Assembly (NCBI GenBank): GCA_946481075.1
Contig: CAMLMC010000001.1
Coordinates: 930,001-994,000, forward strand
DNA length: 64,000 nucleotides
DNA from: an uncultured Alphaproteobacteria bacterium
GTDB taxonomy: Bacteria; Pseudomonadota; Alphaproteobacteria; Micavibrionales; Micavibrionaceae
Direction of reading: 5' to 3'
Shown: piece by piece, positions 9,477 to 19,185 of the stretch
Layout: each line of letters begins with the position of its first letter
How positions within the stretch are numbered: the first letter of the stretch is position 1
Translations under genes and position numbers: made by a program
Notes under the pieces: generated by a model
The model's database searches: none
The model's input: only the letters and a program-made list of their open reading frames with translations
What the model was told of the DNA's origin: nothing

Positions 9477-10355
9477 ATGAGCCAGATCAAACCCGTTCGC
9501 AAGGCCGTCTTCCCCGTTGCCGGTCTCGGCACGCGCTTCCTCCCCGCCACCAAGGCCATCCCGAAAGAAATGATCCCGATCGGCGACCGCCCGTTAATTC
9601 AGCATGCGGTTGAAGAAGCGCGCGATGCGGGGATCGAGGAATTCATCTTCATCACGGGACGCGGCAAGGGCTCGCTGATCCAGCATTTCGATGTAAACCC
9701 CGAACTGATCCAGACTCTGGAATCCCGCGGCAAAAAAGACATTCTGGAGAAACTCAACGCCTCCAACATGCCGGAAAACAAACTCTTCACCACGCGCCAG
9801 TCAAACCCCCTCGGCCTGGGCCATGCTGTCTGGTGCGCGAAAAAGCTGATCGGCGATGAACCATTCGCCGTCCTGCTGCCCGATGTCATCGTCCACAACG
9901 ATGGCAAAGGCTGCCTTGCACAGATGATCGACCTTTATAACGACAAGGGCGGCAACGTACTGGCGTTGACCGAAGTGCCGCGCAGCGAAACCAACAAATA
10001 CGGCATTGTTTCCTGCGATAACGATGATGGAAAAATTTGCGAAATCAAGGGAATGGTCGAAAAACCTAAACCAGAGGATGCGCCATCCAACCTATCCATC
10101 ACAGGACGCTACATCTTGCAGCCGGAAGTCTTTGATTATCTTTCCGCTTTTGAACGCGGGGCGGGCAATGAAATCCAGCTCACCGACTCCATGGCGAAAC
10201 TGATCGGCACACAGCCTTTCCACGGCATCCGCTATGAAGGGCAGGAATATGATTGCGGCTCGCGCCTCGGGTTTATTGAGGCGAACATCGCCTACGGCCT
10301 GTCAGACCCATCGATCGCCGATAGCGTGCGGAAAATACTGGACAAATATAAATAG
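9477..10355 (+). CDS. galU: UTP-glucose-1-phosphate uridylyltransferase
   Basis: A 292-residue nucleotidyltransferase that makes UDP-glucose from UTP and glucose-1-phosphate for envelope polysaccharides. The N-terminal KAVFPVAGLGTRFLPATKA carries the nucleotide-binding loop. FAVLLPDVIVHN, VEKPKPEDAPSNLSITGRYIL and EIQLTDSMAKL are family landmarks. Length is normal and there is no sign of damage. It is followed by a palindromic repeat and then chpT. Confidence 0.95.
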   Translation: MSQIKPVRKAVFPVAGLGTRFLPATKAIPKEMIPIGDRPLIQHAVEEARDAGIEEFIFITGRGKGSLIQHFDVNPELIQTLESRGKKDILEKLNASNMPENKLFTTRQSNPLGLGHAVWCAKKLIGDEPFAVLLPDVIVHNDGKGCLAQMIDLYNDKGGNVLALTEVPRSETNKYGIVSCDNDDGKICEIKGMVEKPKPEDAPSNLSITGRYILQPEVFDYLSAFERGAGNEIQLTDSMAKLIGTQPFHGIRYEGQEYDCGSRLGFIEANIAYGLSDPSIADSVRKILDKYK

Positions 10356-10367
10356 TCCTTCAAACTG

Positions 10368-10442
10368 CTGTCATCCTGAAGGCGCCGACGGCGACTGAAG
10401 GATCTCGATATCGAGAGATCCTTCGCATTCGCTCAGGATGAC
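10368..10442. repeat. dispersed palindromic repeat (TCATCCTGA...AAGGATCT family), paired copy
   Basis: Two inverted copies of a unit beginning TCATCCTGA and ending GAAGGATCTC face each other around GATATC and can form a long hairpin. Related copies lie near 18750, 26380, 46661 and 59038. This matches the widespread REP-like intergenic repeat type; no gene is involved. Confidence 0.85.
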
Positions 10443-10464
10443 TTAATTCTCAAGGACTGCCTCC

Positions 10465-11175
10465 ATGAACACCACCGCACCCACTCCCGAAATTCCAGCC
10501 GAAGACACAAAACCAAAGGCCAAGAGCGCCTCGGTGATCGAACTTCTGGCCTCCCGCATCTGCCATGACCTCGTCTCCCCTGTCGGGGCGATCAACAACG
10601 GCGTGGAGTTTTTGGAAGAAAGCGCGGGCGGCGGGGATGACGAATTCAAGGAAGGCCTGAATCTGATCGCCCATTCTGCCTCGATGGCGTCGGCCAAACT
10701 CATGGCCTTCCGCATCGCCTATGGTGCAGGCGGCCGTGACCCGAACATCAAACCCGAAGATGTGCAAAAGGCGTTTTCCGAACTGATCCGCGGCGATGGC
10801 AAAATCTCGCAGACCTGGGACCCGTACGGCAATCTCGGCCCTAATCCGCTCCCCTATGGTTTTTGCAAGATGCTGATGTGCGGTATGATGCTGGCACAGG
10901 AATGCCTGATCAAAGGCGGCTATATCTCCGTCCGCCCGACCAGTGATGGCAACACCCAGATCATCGCGGAAGGCGATACCGTGCTGCTGCGGGAGAATGT
11001 AGAGGCCGCCTTGTCGCAAAATATCGCCGCCGAAGACCTCGATCCGCGTCTTGTCCACCCATATGCCATTTCGGTGATTGCCGAACATTATGGCTACACA
11101 ATCGGCATTAAGGAAAAATCAGAAAGCCGCGTCGTGTTTCTGCTCACCTCTCCCCAAGCGGCAGCATCCGAGTGA
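10465..11175 (+). CDS. chpT: histidine phosphotransferase ChpT
   Basis: 236 residues. The N-terminal dimerisation helix contains the phospho-acceptor His34 in RICHDLVSPVGAINNGVEF, followed by a degenerate kinase-like C-terminal domain without ATP-binding boxes. In Alphaproteobacteria ChpT passes phosphate from the hybrid kinase CckA to CtrA and CpdR, controlling the cell cycle, motility and, in some species, gene-transfer agents. cckA and ctrA are not in the window. It lies just upstream of the chemotaxis operon, in the same direction, with a 158-bp gap. Confidence 0.85.
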   Translation: MNTTAPTPEIPAEDTKPKAKSASVIELLASRICHDLVSPVGAINNGVEFLEESAGGGDDEFKEGLNLIAHSASMASAKLMAFRIAYGAGGRDPNIKPEDVQKAFSELIRGDGKISQTWDPYGNLGPNPLPYGFCKMLMCGMMLAQECLIKGGYISVRPTSDGNTQIIAEGDTVLLRENVEAALSQNIAAEDLDPRLVHPYAISVIAEHYGYTIGIKEKSESRVVFLLTSPQAAASE

Positions 11176-11333
11176 ATACAGGCAATTTGCCCCTTTTTCT
11201 TTAAAGGCTCGTAGGCTACACTGGGTGCGCCGGTAACCCGGCTTTAACCATCCTCTGCCATTCTAAGTATTCAGGCGTTTTCTATCAGCAACTTCAAATT
11301 TGGGCGCAAACCCTTTGCGCCGGGGTCGATACT

Positions 11334-14099
11334 ATGGACGATTTAATCAGCGAATTTCTGACCGAAACAAACGAAAGCCTCGGCGAACTGGACCTCGATA
11401 TGGTTCGTCTCGAACAAAATCCAAACGACAAGGAACTCCTCTCCAAGATTTTTCGCCTGATGCACACCATCAAGGGCACGTGCGGCTTTCTCGGTCTCCC
11501 GCGTCTTGAAACGGTGGCGCACCGCGCCGAAAATGTCATGGGCCGTTTCCGCGATGGCGATCTTCAGGTAACGCCAGACTATGTCACGCTGATTTTTGAA
11601 TCCTTTGACCGCATCAAGATGATCGTTGCCGGCCTCGAAGCAACCGGCTCCGAACCGCAAGGCGATGACTCCGCCCTCATTGAAAAACTCGACGCCGTCT
11701 ACGAAGGCCGCGATACCGCGCAATCCGGCGCCGCTGCTCCTCAGGCACCAGCCGAAAGCGCGCCTGCGCAAGGCGGCTCCTCCGATGATGTGTTCGCGCA
11801 ACTGGCCAAAATCGTTTCCGCGCCCGATCCGGATGAACATGGTTTTGTCCCCGTGCCTGCGAACGCCACCAAATCGCAGGCCGAACTGGATGCCGAATCC
11901 TCTGCAGCCCCCGCGCAGGTAGAACAGCCCAAACCTGCGGCCGCGGCGCCTGCTCCAACTCCCGCATCTGCTCCCGCCCCCGCTGCCCCCTCCGGCGATG
12001 ATGCGGGTAACAAGGAATCCGCTCTCGCGGCGCAATCTCTGCGCGTCAATGTCGATGTCCTTGAAAACCTTATGACGCTGGTGTCCGAACTCGTGCTCAC
12101 CCGCAACCAGCTGTTACAGATTTCCCGCACGAACAAGGAAAGTGAATTTTCCGCGCCGCTGCAACGCCTGAACCATGTGGTTTCCGACCTGCAGGAAGGC
12201 GTGATGAAAACCCGCATGCAGCCCATCGGCAATGCGTGGTCCAAACTGCCGCGCATCATCCGCGACCTTTCCATGGAACTTGGGAAAAAGATCGACCTCG
12301 ACATGCGCGGTGCCGATACCGAACTGGACCGTCAGGTTCTGGATATGATCAAGGACCCGCTGACGCACATGGTTCGCAATTCTGCCGACCACGGCATCGA
12401 GATGCCGGCTGATCGCGTGGCTGCGGGCAAGGCCGAAACCGGCAAGATCATCCTCAACGCCTATCACGAAGGCGGCCATATCATCATCGAAATTACTGAT
12501 GATGGCAAAGGCCTGCCGCTTTCAAAGATCAAGGAAAAGATCATTAAAAACGGCCTCGCCTCCACCGAGGAAGTCAACGCCATGTCGGATCAGGCGATTC
12601 AGCAATATATCTTCAAGGCCGGCTTCTCGACGGCGGAAAAAGTCACCTCCGTTTCGGGGCGCGGTGTCGGGATGGACGTTGTCCGCACCAACATTGAAAA
12701 AATCGGCGGTTCTATCGAACTGAAATCGGTAGAAGGCAAAGGCTCCACCTTCCTCATCAAAATCCCGCTGACACTGGCGATTGTTTCGGCGTTGATCGTG
12801 GCATCGGGCGAAGAACGTTTTGCCATTCCGCAACTGGCGGTGCGCGAACTCGTCCTCGCCTCGCAAAAATCGGACATCAAGATCGAAACGATCAAGGGCT
12901 CCCCCTTCTTCCGCCTGCGCAATCAATTGCTTCCGCTCGTCTCTCTCAAATCGCTTCTGCAACTTGGGGACGGGAAACAGGAAACCACGGTGGACGACAG
13001 CCAGTATATCGTCGTGGCGCAAATCGGCGCCTACCAGATGGGTATTATTGTCGACCGTGTCTTCGATACCGAAGAGATCGTGGTCAAACCCGTCTCGCGC
13101 ATATTGAAGGACATCGAAATCTTCGCGGGCAATACCATCCTGGGCGATGGTAGCGTCATCATGATTCTGGATCCGGGTGGTATTGCCAAGGCCTGCGGCG
13201 AAAGCAGCGGCGTTGACGCAGCGGCCCAGCAATCCAGCGCGGAAGACACACGCAGTGGCTTCTCCTCGCGCGATCGCACCTCGCTTCTCCTCTTCCGTGT
13301 TGGCAGCGATGCGCCGAAGGCCGTTCCGCTTTCGCTCGTCGCGCGTCTCGAGGAAATCGATATGGAAGATGTGGAAATATCCAGCGGCCGTCACATGATT
13401 CAATATCGCGGTCAGTTGATGCCGTTGATGCCGTTCAACGCCTCCATTTCTCTTGAAACATCCGGCAAGAAACCCGTTCTGGTGTTCTCCGATGACTCCA
13501 GCACGATGGGCCTCGTTGTCGATGAAATCGTCGACATCACCGAACAGGTCATCGATGTGCAGCTCTCTGGCGGCACACCCGGTGTGGTCGGCAGCGCGAT
13601 TATCGACGGCAAGGCGACCGACGTTGTCGATATCGGCTATTTCCTCCATTCCACCAACAAGGACTGGTTCAAACGTCACGGCGATGAATCTTTTGGCGAA
13701 GCCAGCAATTCGGGACGCCGTGTGTTGCTTGTGGACGACTCTCCGTTCTTCCGCAACATGCTGACCCCGCTTTTGAAGGTTGCGGGCTATGACGTCACAA
13801 CGCTCGAAAGCCCCTTGCAGGCGCTGGAGATGCGTGAAGATGGTGAAAACTTCGATATCATCGTCAGCGACATTGAAATGCCCCAGATGAACGGGTTTGA
13901 ATTCGCGCGCGCGGTGCGGGACGATGCCTCTCGCTGGAAAGACACACCGATGGTGGCGTTGACCAGCCACGCAACCCAGCAGGATATCGAACATGGGCAC
14001 AATGTGGGCTTTAGCAAATATATCGCCAAATTTGATCGTGATACTTTGCTGACTACATTGACACAGACACTGGTTGAGAACGGAGCGATGCGCCAATGA
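11334..14099 (+). CDS. cheA: chemotaxis histidine kinase CheA with two CheW-like modules and a C-terminal receiver
   Basis: 921 residues. Order: HPt domain with phospho-His44 (MHTIKGTCGFLGL), Ala/Pro-rich linker (about 130-225), dimerisation helices, HATPase with N-box (MVRNSADHGIE near 345) and G-box GRGVGMDVVRTN, a CheW-like module (about 480-615), a second, more divergent CheW-like module (about 645-775) and a receiver domain (about 790-915) with the acceptor Asp in IIVSDIEMP. It couples receptor signals to CheY and CheB phosphorylation. The extra receiver could act as a phosphate sink or adaptation element. Its stop overlaps the start of cheW (ATGA). Confidence 0.93.
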   Translation: MDDLISEFLTETNESLGELDLDMVRLEQNPNDKELLSKIFRLMHTIKGTCGFLGLPRLETVAHRAENVMGRFRDGDLQVTPDYVTLIFESFDRIKMIVAGLEATGSEPQGDDSALIEKLDAVYEGRDTAQSGAAAPQAPAESAPAQGGSSDDVFAQLAKIVSAPDPDEHGFVPVPANATKSQAELDAESSAAPAQVEQPKPAAAAPAPTPASAPAPAAPSGDDAGNKESALAAQSLRVNVDVLENLMTLVSELVLTRNQLLQISRTNKESEFSAPLQRLNHVVSDLQEGVMKTRMQPIGNAWSKLPRIIRDLSMELGKKIDLDMRGADTELDRQVLDMIKDPLTHMVRNSADHGIEMPADRVAAGKAETGKIILNAYHEGGHIIIEITDDGKGLPLSKIKEKIIKNGLASTEEVNAMSDQAIQQYIFKAGFSTAEKVTSVSGRGVGMDVVRTNIEKIGGSIELKSVEGKGSTFLIKIPLTLAIVSALIVASGEERFAIPQLAVRELVLASQKSDIKIETIKGSPFFRLRNQLLPLVSLKSLLQLGDGKQETTVDDSQYIVVAQIGAYQMGIIVDRVFDTEEIVVKPVSRILKDIEIFAGNTILGDGSVIMILDPGGIAKACGESSGVDAAAQQSSAEDTRSGFSSRDRTSLLLFRVGSDAPKAVPLSLVARLEEIDMEDVEISSGRHMIQYRGQLMPLMPFNASISLETSGKKPVLVFSDDSSTMGLVVDEIVDITEQVIDVQLSGGTPGVVGSAIIDGKATDVVDIGYFLHSTNKDWFKRHGDESFGEASNSGRRVLLVDDSPFFRNMLTPLLKVAGYDVTTLESPLQALEMREDGENFDIIVSDIEMPQMNGFEFARAVRDDASRWKDTPMVALTSHATQQDIEHGHNVGFSKYIAKFDRDTLLTTLTQTLVENGAMRQ

Positions 14100-14569
14100 G
14101 CACGATAGACGTAATGGAACGCGGCGATCAGGACCTGAACAACCGCGAATTTCTGACAATCCACATCGCCGATCAGATATTCGGCATTCCTATCCTGCAG
14201 GTTCAGGACGTTCTGGGTGACCAGCGCGTAACCCGCGTTCCGCTCGCCCCGCCCGCGATCGCAGGGTCATTGAACCTGCGCGGCCGCATTGTCACCGCGA
14301 TCGATGTGCGGACCTGCCTTGGCCTGCCCTCCCGCCCGTCGGACGGCAATCCGGTCATGAGCGTGGTGGTGGAGAACCAGAATGAGCTCTACAGCCTGAT
14401 GATCGATAAGGTCGGCGATGTCTTGAGCCTGCCTTTCCGTGACTTTGAATCAAACCCTGCGACGCTGGATCCGCAATGGCGGAATGTGTCGCTCGGAATC
14501 TACCGCCTGCAAAACAGCCTTCTGGTCGTTCTCGATGTGCCGAGACTTCTGGAAGGAATTACGCAATAG
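14096..14569 (+). CDS. cheW: chemotaxis coupling protein CheW
   Basis: 157 residues, a single CheW domain (about 20-155) with LTIHIADQIFGIPILQVQDVL and the GSLNLRGRIVTAIDVR motif. It bridges chemoreceptors and CheA at the polar array. Its ATG overlaps the cheA stop by 4 bp, indicating translational coupling. No chemoreceptor gene lies in the window. Confidence 0.93.
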   Translation: MSTIDVMERGDQDLNNREFLTIHIADQIFGIPILQVQDVLGDQRVTRVPLAPPAIAGSLNLRGRIVTAIDVRTCLGLPSRPSDGNPVMSVVVENQNELYSLMIDKVGDVLSLPFRDFESNPATLDPQWRNVSLGIYRLQNSLLVVLDVPRLLEGITQ

Positions 14570-14599
14570 AATTGAAAGAGTAAAAGGGGAATAAGTACA

Positions 14600-14974
14600 A
14601 TGCCTACATGCCTTGTTGTCGATGACAGCCGCGTCGTGCGGAAAGTGGCCCGGCGGATCGTCGAAGACCTGGGGTACACGTGCGAAGAGGCCGAAGACGG
14701 CCAGAAAGCATACGAAGCCTGTGAACAGGGCATGCCGGATGCCGTTCTGCTCGACTGGAACATGCCGGTGATGAGCGGGATTGAATTCCTCGAAAAATTG
14801 CGCCAGATGCCGGGGGGAACGGCACCGAAGGTTGTTTTCTGCACCACTGAAAACGATATGGCGCACATTCAGCGCGCGATGGCCGCAGGCGCCGATGAAT
14901 ATATTATGAAGCCCTTCGATGGCGAGATCATTGAATCGAAATTCGCCCAGATCGGCCTGGTCCAACCCAAGTAA
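14600..14974 (+). CDS. cheY: chemotaxis response regulator CheY
   Basis: A 124-residue stand-alone receiver domain. The acidic pair sits in CLVVDDSRVVRKVAR, the phospho-acceptor Asp in AVLLDWNMPVMSG and the conserved Lys in YIMKPFDG. There is no output domain, so it should signal by binding the flagellar switch. It lies 30 bp after cheW and 9 bp before cheB. Confidence 0.92.
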   Translation: MPTCLVVDDSRVVRKVARRIVEDLGYTCEEAEDGQKAYEACEQGMPDAVLLDWNMPVMSGIEFLEKLRQMPGGTAPKVVFCTTENDMAHIQRAMAAGADEYIMKPFDGEIIESKFAQIGLVQPK

Positions 14975-14983
14975 CCCCGGTTT

Positions 14984-16156
14984 ATGATGACGATTAATAC
15001 GCCTGCCGGGGGCGCTTCCGGCACCGCTTCCCCGTCCAGCCAGATTCAGGTCATGCTGGTCGATGATTCTGCCGTTGTGCGCGGGTTTATCTCACGCATT
15101 CTTCAGGCCGATCCCGAAGTTTCGGTTGTCGCTTCTGTTTCGAATGGCGAAATGGGGATTTTTTCCGTCGAAAAATATCACCCGGATATTGTGATCCTCG
15201 ATGTGGAAATGCCTGTGATGGATGGTATCACGGCACTACCCAAAATCATCGCCGCATCCCCCGGCGTGCGGGTTATCATGTGTTCGACCCTTACGGTCCG
15301 CAACGGGGAAATCACGATGAAGGCCTTTGAACTCGGCGCGACCGAATGTCTGGCCAAACCCTCCAACGGCGTTGAAATCAACTCGGCGGAACAGTTCAAG
15401 ACGGATCTCTTGCGCGTTGTAAAATCGCTTGGGCGCCGCACGCACCGTCCGGCGGGCAGCATCGCCCCCACCGCCACGTCGCGCCCCGTTGCAGGGGCCA
15501 CGGCCTTCACCGGCGGCCAGCACGGGGCCCTTAAAAGCAAAACAGACTTCACCCTGAAAAGACCCCTGCCCGGTGAAATCTTCCGCCCCAATCTTTTGGC
15601 GATCGGTTCTTCCACCGGGGGGCCGCAGGCTTTGTTCAAGGTTGTCAGCTCTTTCAAGGATCTGGGCGTGCCTATCATCCTGACCCAGCACATGCCGCCG
15701 ACCTTCACCAAAATTCTGGCCCAGCATATTACCCAGCAAACAGGTGTGCAGGCATTTGAAGGCGAAACAGGCATGCCGGTGGAAAATAATAAACTTTATG
15801 TCGCCCCCGGTGGCCGGCATATGACCTTCGCGCGGCAGAATGGGCGAATTGAAATCGTCCTCAATGACGGCCCGCCTGAAAATTTCTGCCGCCCCTCGGT
15901 CGACCCGATGGTGCGCTCCGCCATTGAAATATGGGGGCCGAAAATTCTCGGCGTCATTCTCACGGGAATGGGCTCTGACGGGCTGCCCAGCATGAAGATG
16001 CTGGCCGAAAAGGGCGGACGCGTGGTGGCACAGGATCAGGAAACATCCGTTGTCTGGGGCATGCCGGGCGCGGTGGCGACAAACGGAATATGTACGGCCG
16101 TACTGCCCTTGCAGGATATTGGCGGCTTTGTTAGACAGGCATTCGGGAAAGTATAG
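14984..16156 (+). CDS. cheB: protein-glutamate methylesterase CheB
   Basis: 390 residues: receiver domain (about 15-140, acceptor Asp in VILDVEMPVMDG), linker, and a C-terminal methylesterase domain (about 195-385) with the catalytic Ser in IGSSTGGPQAL, His in TQHMPPTFT and Asp in LTGMGSDG. It demethylates chemoreceptors for adaptation. The first two codons are both Met. It lies 6 bp before cheR. Confidence 0.94.
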   Translation: MMTINTPAGGASGTASPSSQIQVMLVDDSAVVRGFISRILQADPEVSVVASVSNGEMGIFSVEKYHPDIVILDVEMPVMDGITALPKIIAASPGVRVIMCSTLTVRNGEITMKAFELGATECLAKPSNGVEINSAEQFKTDLLRVVKSLGRRTHRPAGSIAPTATSRPVAGATAFTGGQHGALKSKTDFTLKRPLPGEIFRPNLLAIGSSTGGPQALFKVVSSFKDLGVPIILTQHMPPTFTKILAQHITQQTGVQAFEGETGMPVENNKLYVAPGGRHMTFARQNGRIEIVLNDGPPENFCRPSVDPMVRSAIEIWGPKILGVILTGMGSDGLPSMKMLAEKGGRVVAQDQETSVVWGMPGAVATNGICTAVLPLQDIGGFVRQAFGKV

Positions 16157-16162
16157 GATTAT

Positions 16163-17056
16163 ATGCGGTTAGCGGATTTCGACTTTTATAAAGACCTTCT
16201 CATGGAAAAATCCGGCCTCGCGCTGACGCAGGATAAATCCTATCTGCTCGACTCTCGCTTGACGCCCGTTGCCCGCAAATGGAACTACCCCAATCTGGAA
16301 TCCATGACGGTTGCCATGCGCGGTATGCCCTCCGCAGATCTGATCAAGGATGTGGTAGAGGCGATGACAACCAATGAAACATCCTTCTTCCGCGACTCCA
16401 AGCCCTTCGACCAGTTCCGCGATATCATCATCCCCCATCTTGTGAAAACACGCGGGGCCAATAAACGGGCGCGCATCTGGTGCGCCGCCAGTTCGACAGG
16501 ACAGGAACCCTACTCCCTGTCCATGCTGATCCGCGAAAATGCGGCCAAGGCGCCGGGCTGGACTTTTGATATCACCGCCACAGACATTGACACCGCCGTT
16601 ATTGAACAAGCGAAAAAGGCCGAATACACGCAATTCGAAGTTCAGCGCGGCCTGCCCATTCAAATGCTGATGAAATATTTCGAACAACGTGCGGAACGCT
16701 GGTGCCTGAAAAACGACATCAAATCGATGGTCCAGTTCAAATACTTCAACCTGCTCGATTCAATGTCCGCACTCGGTAAATTCGACATTATCTTCTGCCG
16801 TAACGTGCTCATCTATTTCGACCGTGAAACCAAGGCAAAGGTCCTGCAAAATATGGCGGCCCTGCTGCCCGATGACGGGTTCCTTGTTCTGGGCGGCGCG
16901 GAAACGGTGCTCGGCATCACGGACGCCTTTAAACCGCTTGATGGTTCGCGCGGCATCTATGTAAAGCCGAACTGCCCGCCGATCACGGTTCCGGCGGCAA
17001 CGGCCACGGCCGCCGCCCCTGCCACCATTCCATATCAGGCGACCAAAACGGTTTAA
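16163..17056 (+). CDS. cheR: chemotaxis protein methyltransferase CheR
   Basis: 297 residues. The N-terminal helical domain precedes an SAM-dependent methyltransferase fold with [27 protein letters not shown] (SAM loop) and the late [14 protein letters not shown] motif. It methylates glutamates of chemoreceptors. The Ala/Pro/Thr-rich last 30 residues are probably a flexible tail. It is the last gene of the che operon; purH follows after 46 bp. Confidence 0.94.
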   Translation: MRLADFDFYKDLLMEKSGLALTQDKSYLLDSRLTPVARKWNYPNLESMTVAMRGMPSADLIKDVVEAMTTNETSFFRDSKPFDQFRDIIIPHLVKTRGANKRARIWCAASSTGQEPYSLSMLIRENAAKAPGWTFDITATDIDTAVIEQAKKAEYTQFEVQRGLPIQMLMKYFEQRAERWCLKNDIKSMVQFKYFNLLDSMSALGKFDIIFCRNVLIYFDRETKAKVLQNMAALLPDDGFLVLGGAETVLGITDAFKPLDGSRGIYVKPNCPPITVPAATATAAAPATIPYQATKTV

Positions 17057-17102
17057 ATCATCCAATCTTGCGAATACGGATTTCGGGCGTTATAAGGGGC
17101 GG

Positions 17103-18707
17103 ATGACCCACGCAGCCAGAATCGAGCCCTCTATGTCCGCCCAATCCCTTGTCAAAATCAAACGCGCCCTGCTCTCCGTTTCGGATAAAACCGGTCTCGT
17201 GGAATTTGCAAAGGCGCTAAGCGCGCATGGCGTGGAATTGCTCTCCACCGGCGGCACCTATAAGGCGATCAAGGACGCGGGCCTCGCGGTCAAGGAAGTC
17301 TCCGAACATACGGGATTTCCGGAAATGATGGATGGCCGCGTCAAAACCCTGCACCCAAAGGTCCATGGCGGCATTCTCTCTGTGCGCGACAATGCGGATC
17401 ACAAGGCCGCGCAAGACGCGCACGATATCGGTGATATCGACCTCGTCGTTGTCAATCTCTATCCGTTCGTCAAAACCGTCGCCTCCGGCGCGGACTATGA
17501 CACCTGCATTGAAAACATCGATATTGGCGGGCCCGCCATGGTGCGCTCGGCCGCCAAGAACCACGCGTATGTTGCCATTGTGACGGACGCCGCCGACTAC
17601 GCGGCGGTGACGGAAGAACTGAACGCCAACAACGGCGCAACGACATTCGACCTTCGCAAGAAACTCGCGGCCCGCGCCTATGCGCACACGGCGGCGTATG
17701 ACTCTGCCATCTCCATGTGGTTCGCATCGCAAGACATGTCCGAATTCCCGCGCCAGATATCCTTCGCGGGCACGATGAAACAATCTTTGCGTTACGGTGA
17801 AAACCCGCATCAAAACGCGGCCCTCTATGCCACCAATGAAATCCGCCCGGGGGCTGCCAGCGCGGAAGTGCTGCAAGGCAAAGAACTCTCTTACAACAAC
17901 CTCAACGATACCGACGCGGCCTATGAACTCGTTGCGGAATTCGATGAACCGGCGGGCGCCATCATCAAACACGCAAACCCGTGCGGCGTTGCCATCGGCG
18001 CAAACATGTTCGATGCGTATGAAAAAGCATTGGCTTGCGATCCCGTCTCCGCCTTTGGCGGCATCATCGCGCTGAACCGCACTTTGGATGCCAAAACGGC
18101 GGCGAAGATCATCGAGATTTTTTCCGAAGTCATCATCGCGCCGGAAATCGATGCCGACGCACTCGAAATCCTTTCCACGAAGAAAAACCTGCGCGTCCTG
18201 CGCACGGGTGCCCTTCCCGATGTCTCGGCCCCGCGCCTGATGGTCAAACCCATTGCGGGCGGCCTGCTGGTCCAGAACGCCGATAACGGCGTGGTGACGA
18301 AAGACATGCTGAAGGTTGTGACGAAACGCCAACCGACGGACGAAGAACTCAAAGACATGCTCTTCGCCTTCAAGGTCGGCAAACATGTGAAATCCAACGC
18401 CATCGTTTATGCCGCCGGCATGCGCACGGTTGGTATTGGCGCGGGGCAAATGAACCGCCGGGACTCATCCCGCATTGCTGCGCTGCGCATGGAAGAATTC
18501 CGGCTAAAGCCCGCAAACGGCGCACCGATGGCTGTGGCCTCCGATGCCTTTTTCCCCTTTCCTGACGGCCTTCTGGCGGCGGCGGATGCGGGCGCAACGG
18601 CCATCATTCAACCGGGCGGGTCCGTGAAAGACGCCGATGTCATCGCGGCGGCCGATGAACGCGGCCTCGCCATGGTGTTTACCGGTATGCGCCACTTCTT
18701 CCATTAA
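17103..18707 (+). CDS. purH: bifunctional AICAR formyltransferase / IMP cyclohydrolase
   Basis: 534 residues catalysing the last two steps of IMP synthesis. The N-terminal cyclohydrolase half has [20 protein letters not shown] and [13 protein letters not shown]. The C-terminal AICAR transformylase half has KHANPCGVA and the [12 protein letters not shown] motif. Either the ATG at 17103 or the ATG of [15 protein letters not shown] eleven codons later could be used. It is normal in length. A repeat-rich gap follows. Confidence 0.95.
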   Translation: MTHAARIEPSMSAQSLVKIKRALLSVSDKTGLVEFAKALSAHGVELLSTGGTYKAIKDAGLAVKEVSEHTGFPEMMDGRVKTLHPKVHGGILSVRDNADHKAAQDAHDIGDIDLVVVNLYPFVKTVASGADYDTCIENIDIGGPAMVRSAAKNHAYVAIVTDAADYAAVTEELNANNGATTFDLRKKLAARAYAHTAAYDSAISMWFASQDMSEFPRQISFAGTMKQSLRYGENPHQNAALYATNEIRPGAASAEVLQGKELSYNNLNDTDAAYELVAEFDEPAGAIIKHANPCGVAIGANMFDAYEKALACDPVSAFGGIIALNRTLDAKTAAKIIEIFSEVIIAPEIDADALEILSTKKNLRVLRTGALPDVSAPRLMVKPIAGGLLVQNADNGVVTKDMLKVVTKRQPTDEELKDMLFAFKVGKHVKSNAIVYAAGMRTVGIGAGQMNRRDSSRIAALRMEEFRLKPANGAPMAVASDAFFPFPDGLLAAADAGATAIIQPGGSVKDADVIAAADERGLAMVFTGMRHFFH

Positions 18708-18907
18708 CGGATGATCGGATGATCAGAATCTCAGATGATCATCTTCCCATGTCATCCTGAGCGCAGCGAAGGATCTCTTCCTCATCCCGTATCACCGCCT
18801 ATACCCCACCTCTCCTGTCATCCCCGCGGCAGGCGCAAAGCGCCTTTGCACAGCGGGGATTCAGAACCAGCGGTTTCGCCGCGCCTTAAAACCCGCAGAA
18901 TTCCGCC

Positions 18908-18935
18908 AAAATCCCGCAATTTGCGGGATTTTTTA
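18908..18935 (+). terminator. rho-independent terminator
   Basis: Stem AATCCCGC / GCGGGATT with a 5-nt AATTT loop and a T run. It lies 200 bp after purH, beyond the repeat elements. Confidence 0.75.
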
Positions 18936-19091
18936 TGGAATTTATGATATGATATTTCATACTTGGCCCAAATTTGCGCCGCGAACGGCGAGTTTGCTAG
19001 GGTTGGGGAACAGGTGGAATCGGTTTCCAAGAACGGGCAAAAACCCTGAAACGATTTAACCGATTGATTTTACATGATTATTAGACCCGAT

Positions 19092-19121
19092 TTGAGATCG
19101 CCGTTTTATTTTTGGTATCTT
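19092..19121 (+). promoter_or_regulatory. sigma70-like promoter for the 19186 gene
   Basis: TTGAGA and TATCTT are separated by 18 bp in AT-rich DNA, 65 bp before the start codon. Confidence 0.45.
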
Positions 19122-19185
19122 AGGGGTAAGTTAATAAACAACCGCTATATGTTAAGTGAATATTTGAGCGGTAGAGGAGAAGAAG

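Larger units (their letters stand above)
18708..19185. other. gene-free gap with repeats, a terminator and a promoter
   Basis: I see no gene. It holds a REP-like TGTCATCCTGAGCGCAGCGA copy at about 18750-18778, a second repeat type (TGTCATCCCCGCGG ... CAGCGGGGATTC) at about 18818-18866, a terminator hairpin at 18908-18935, and then AT-rich DNA with a promoter-like pair serving the gene at 19186. A short frame at 19074-19265 has no ribosome-binding site. Confidence 0.7.

Noticed and set aside
12522..14159. 545-codon open frame antisense to cheA
   Set aside because: Mirror of a GC-rich real gene; low-complexity His/Asp/Arg-rich translation, no ribosome-binding site and no family features.
17217..18449. 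410-codon open frame antisense to purH
   Set aside because: Shadow frame; translation rich in Arg, Gly and His.
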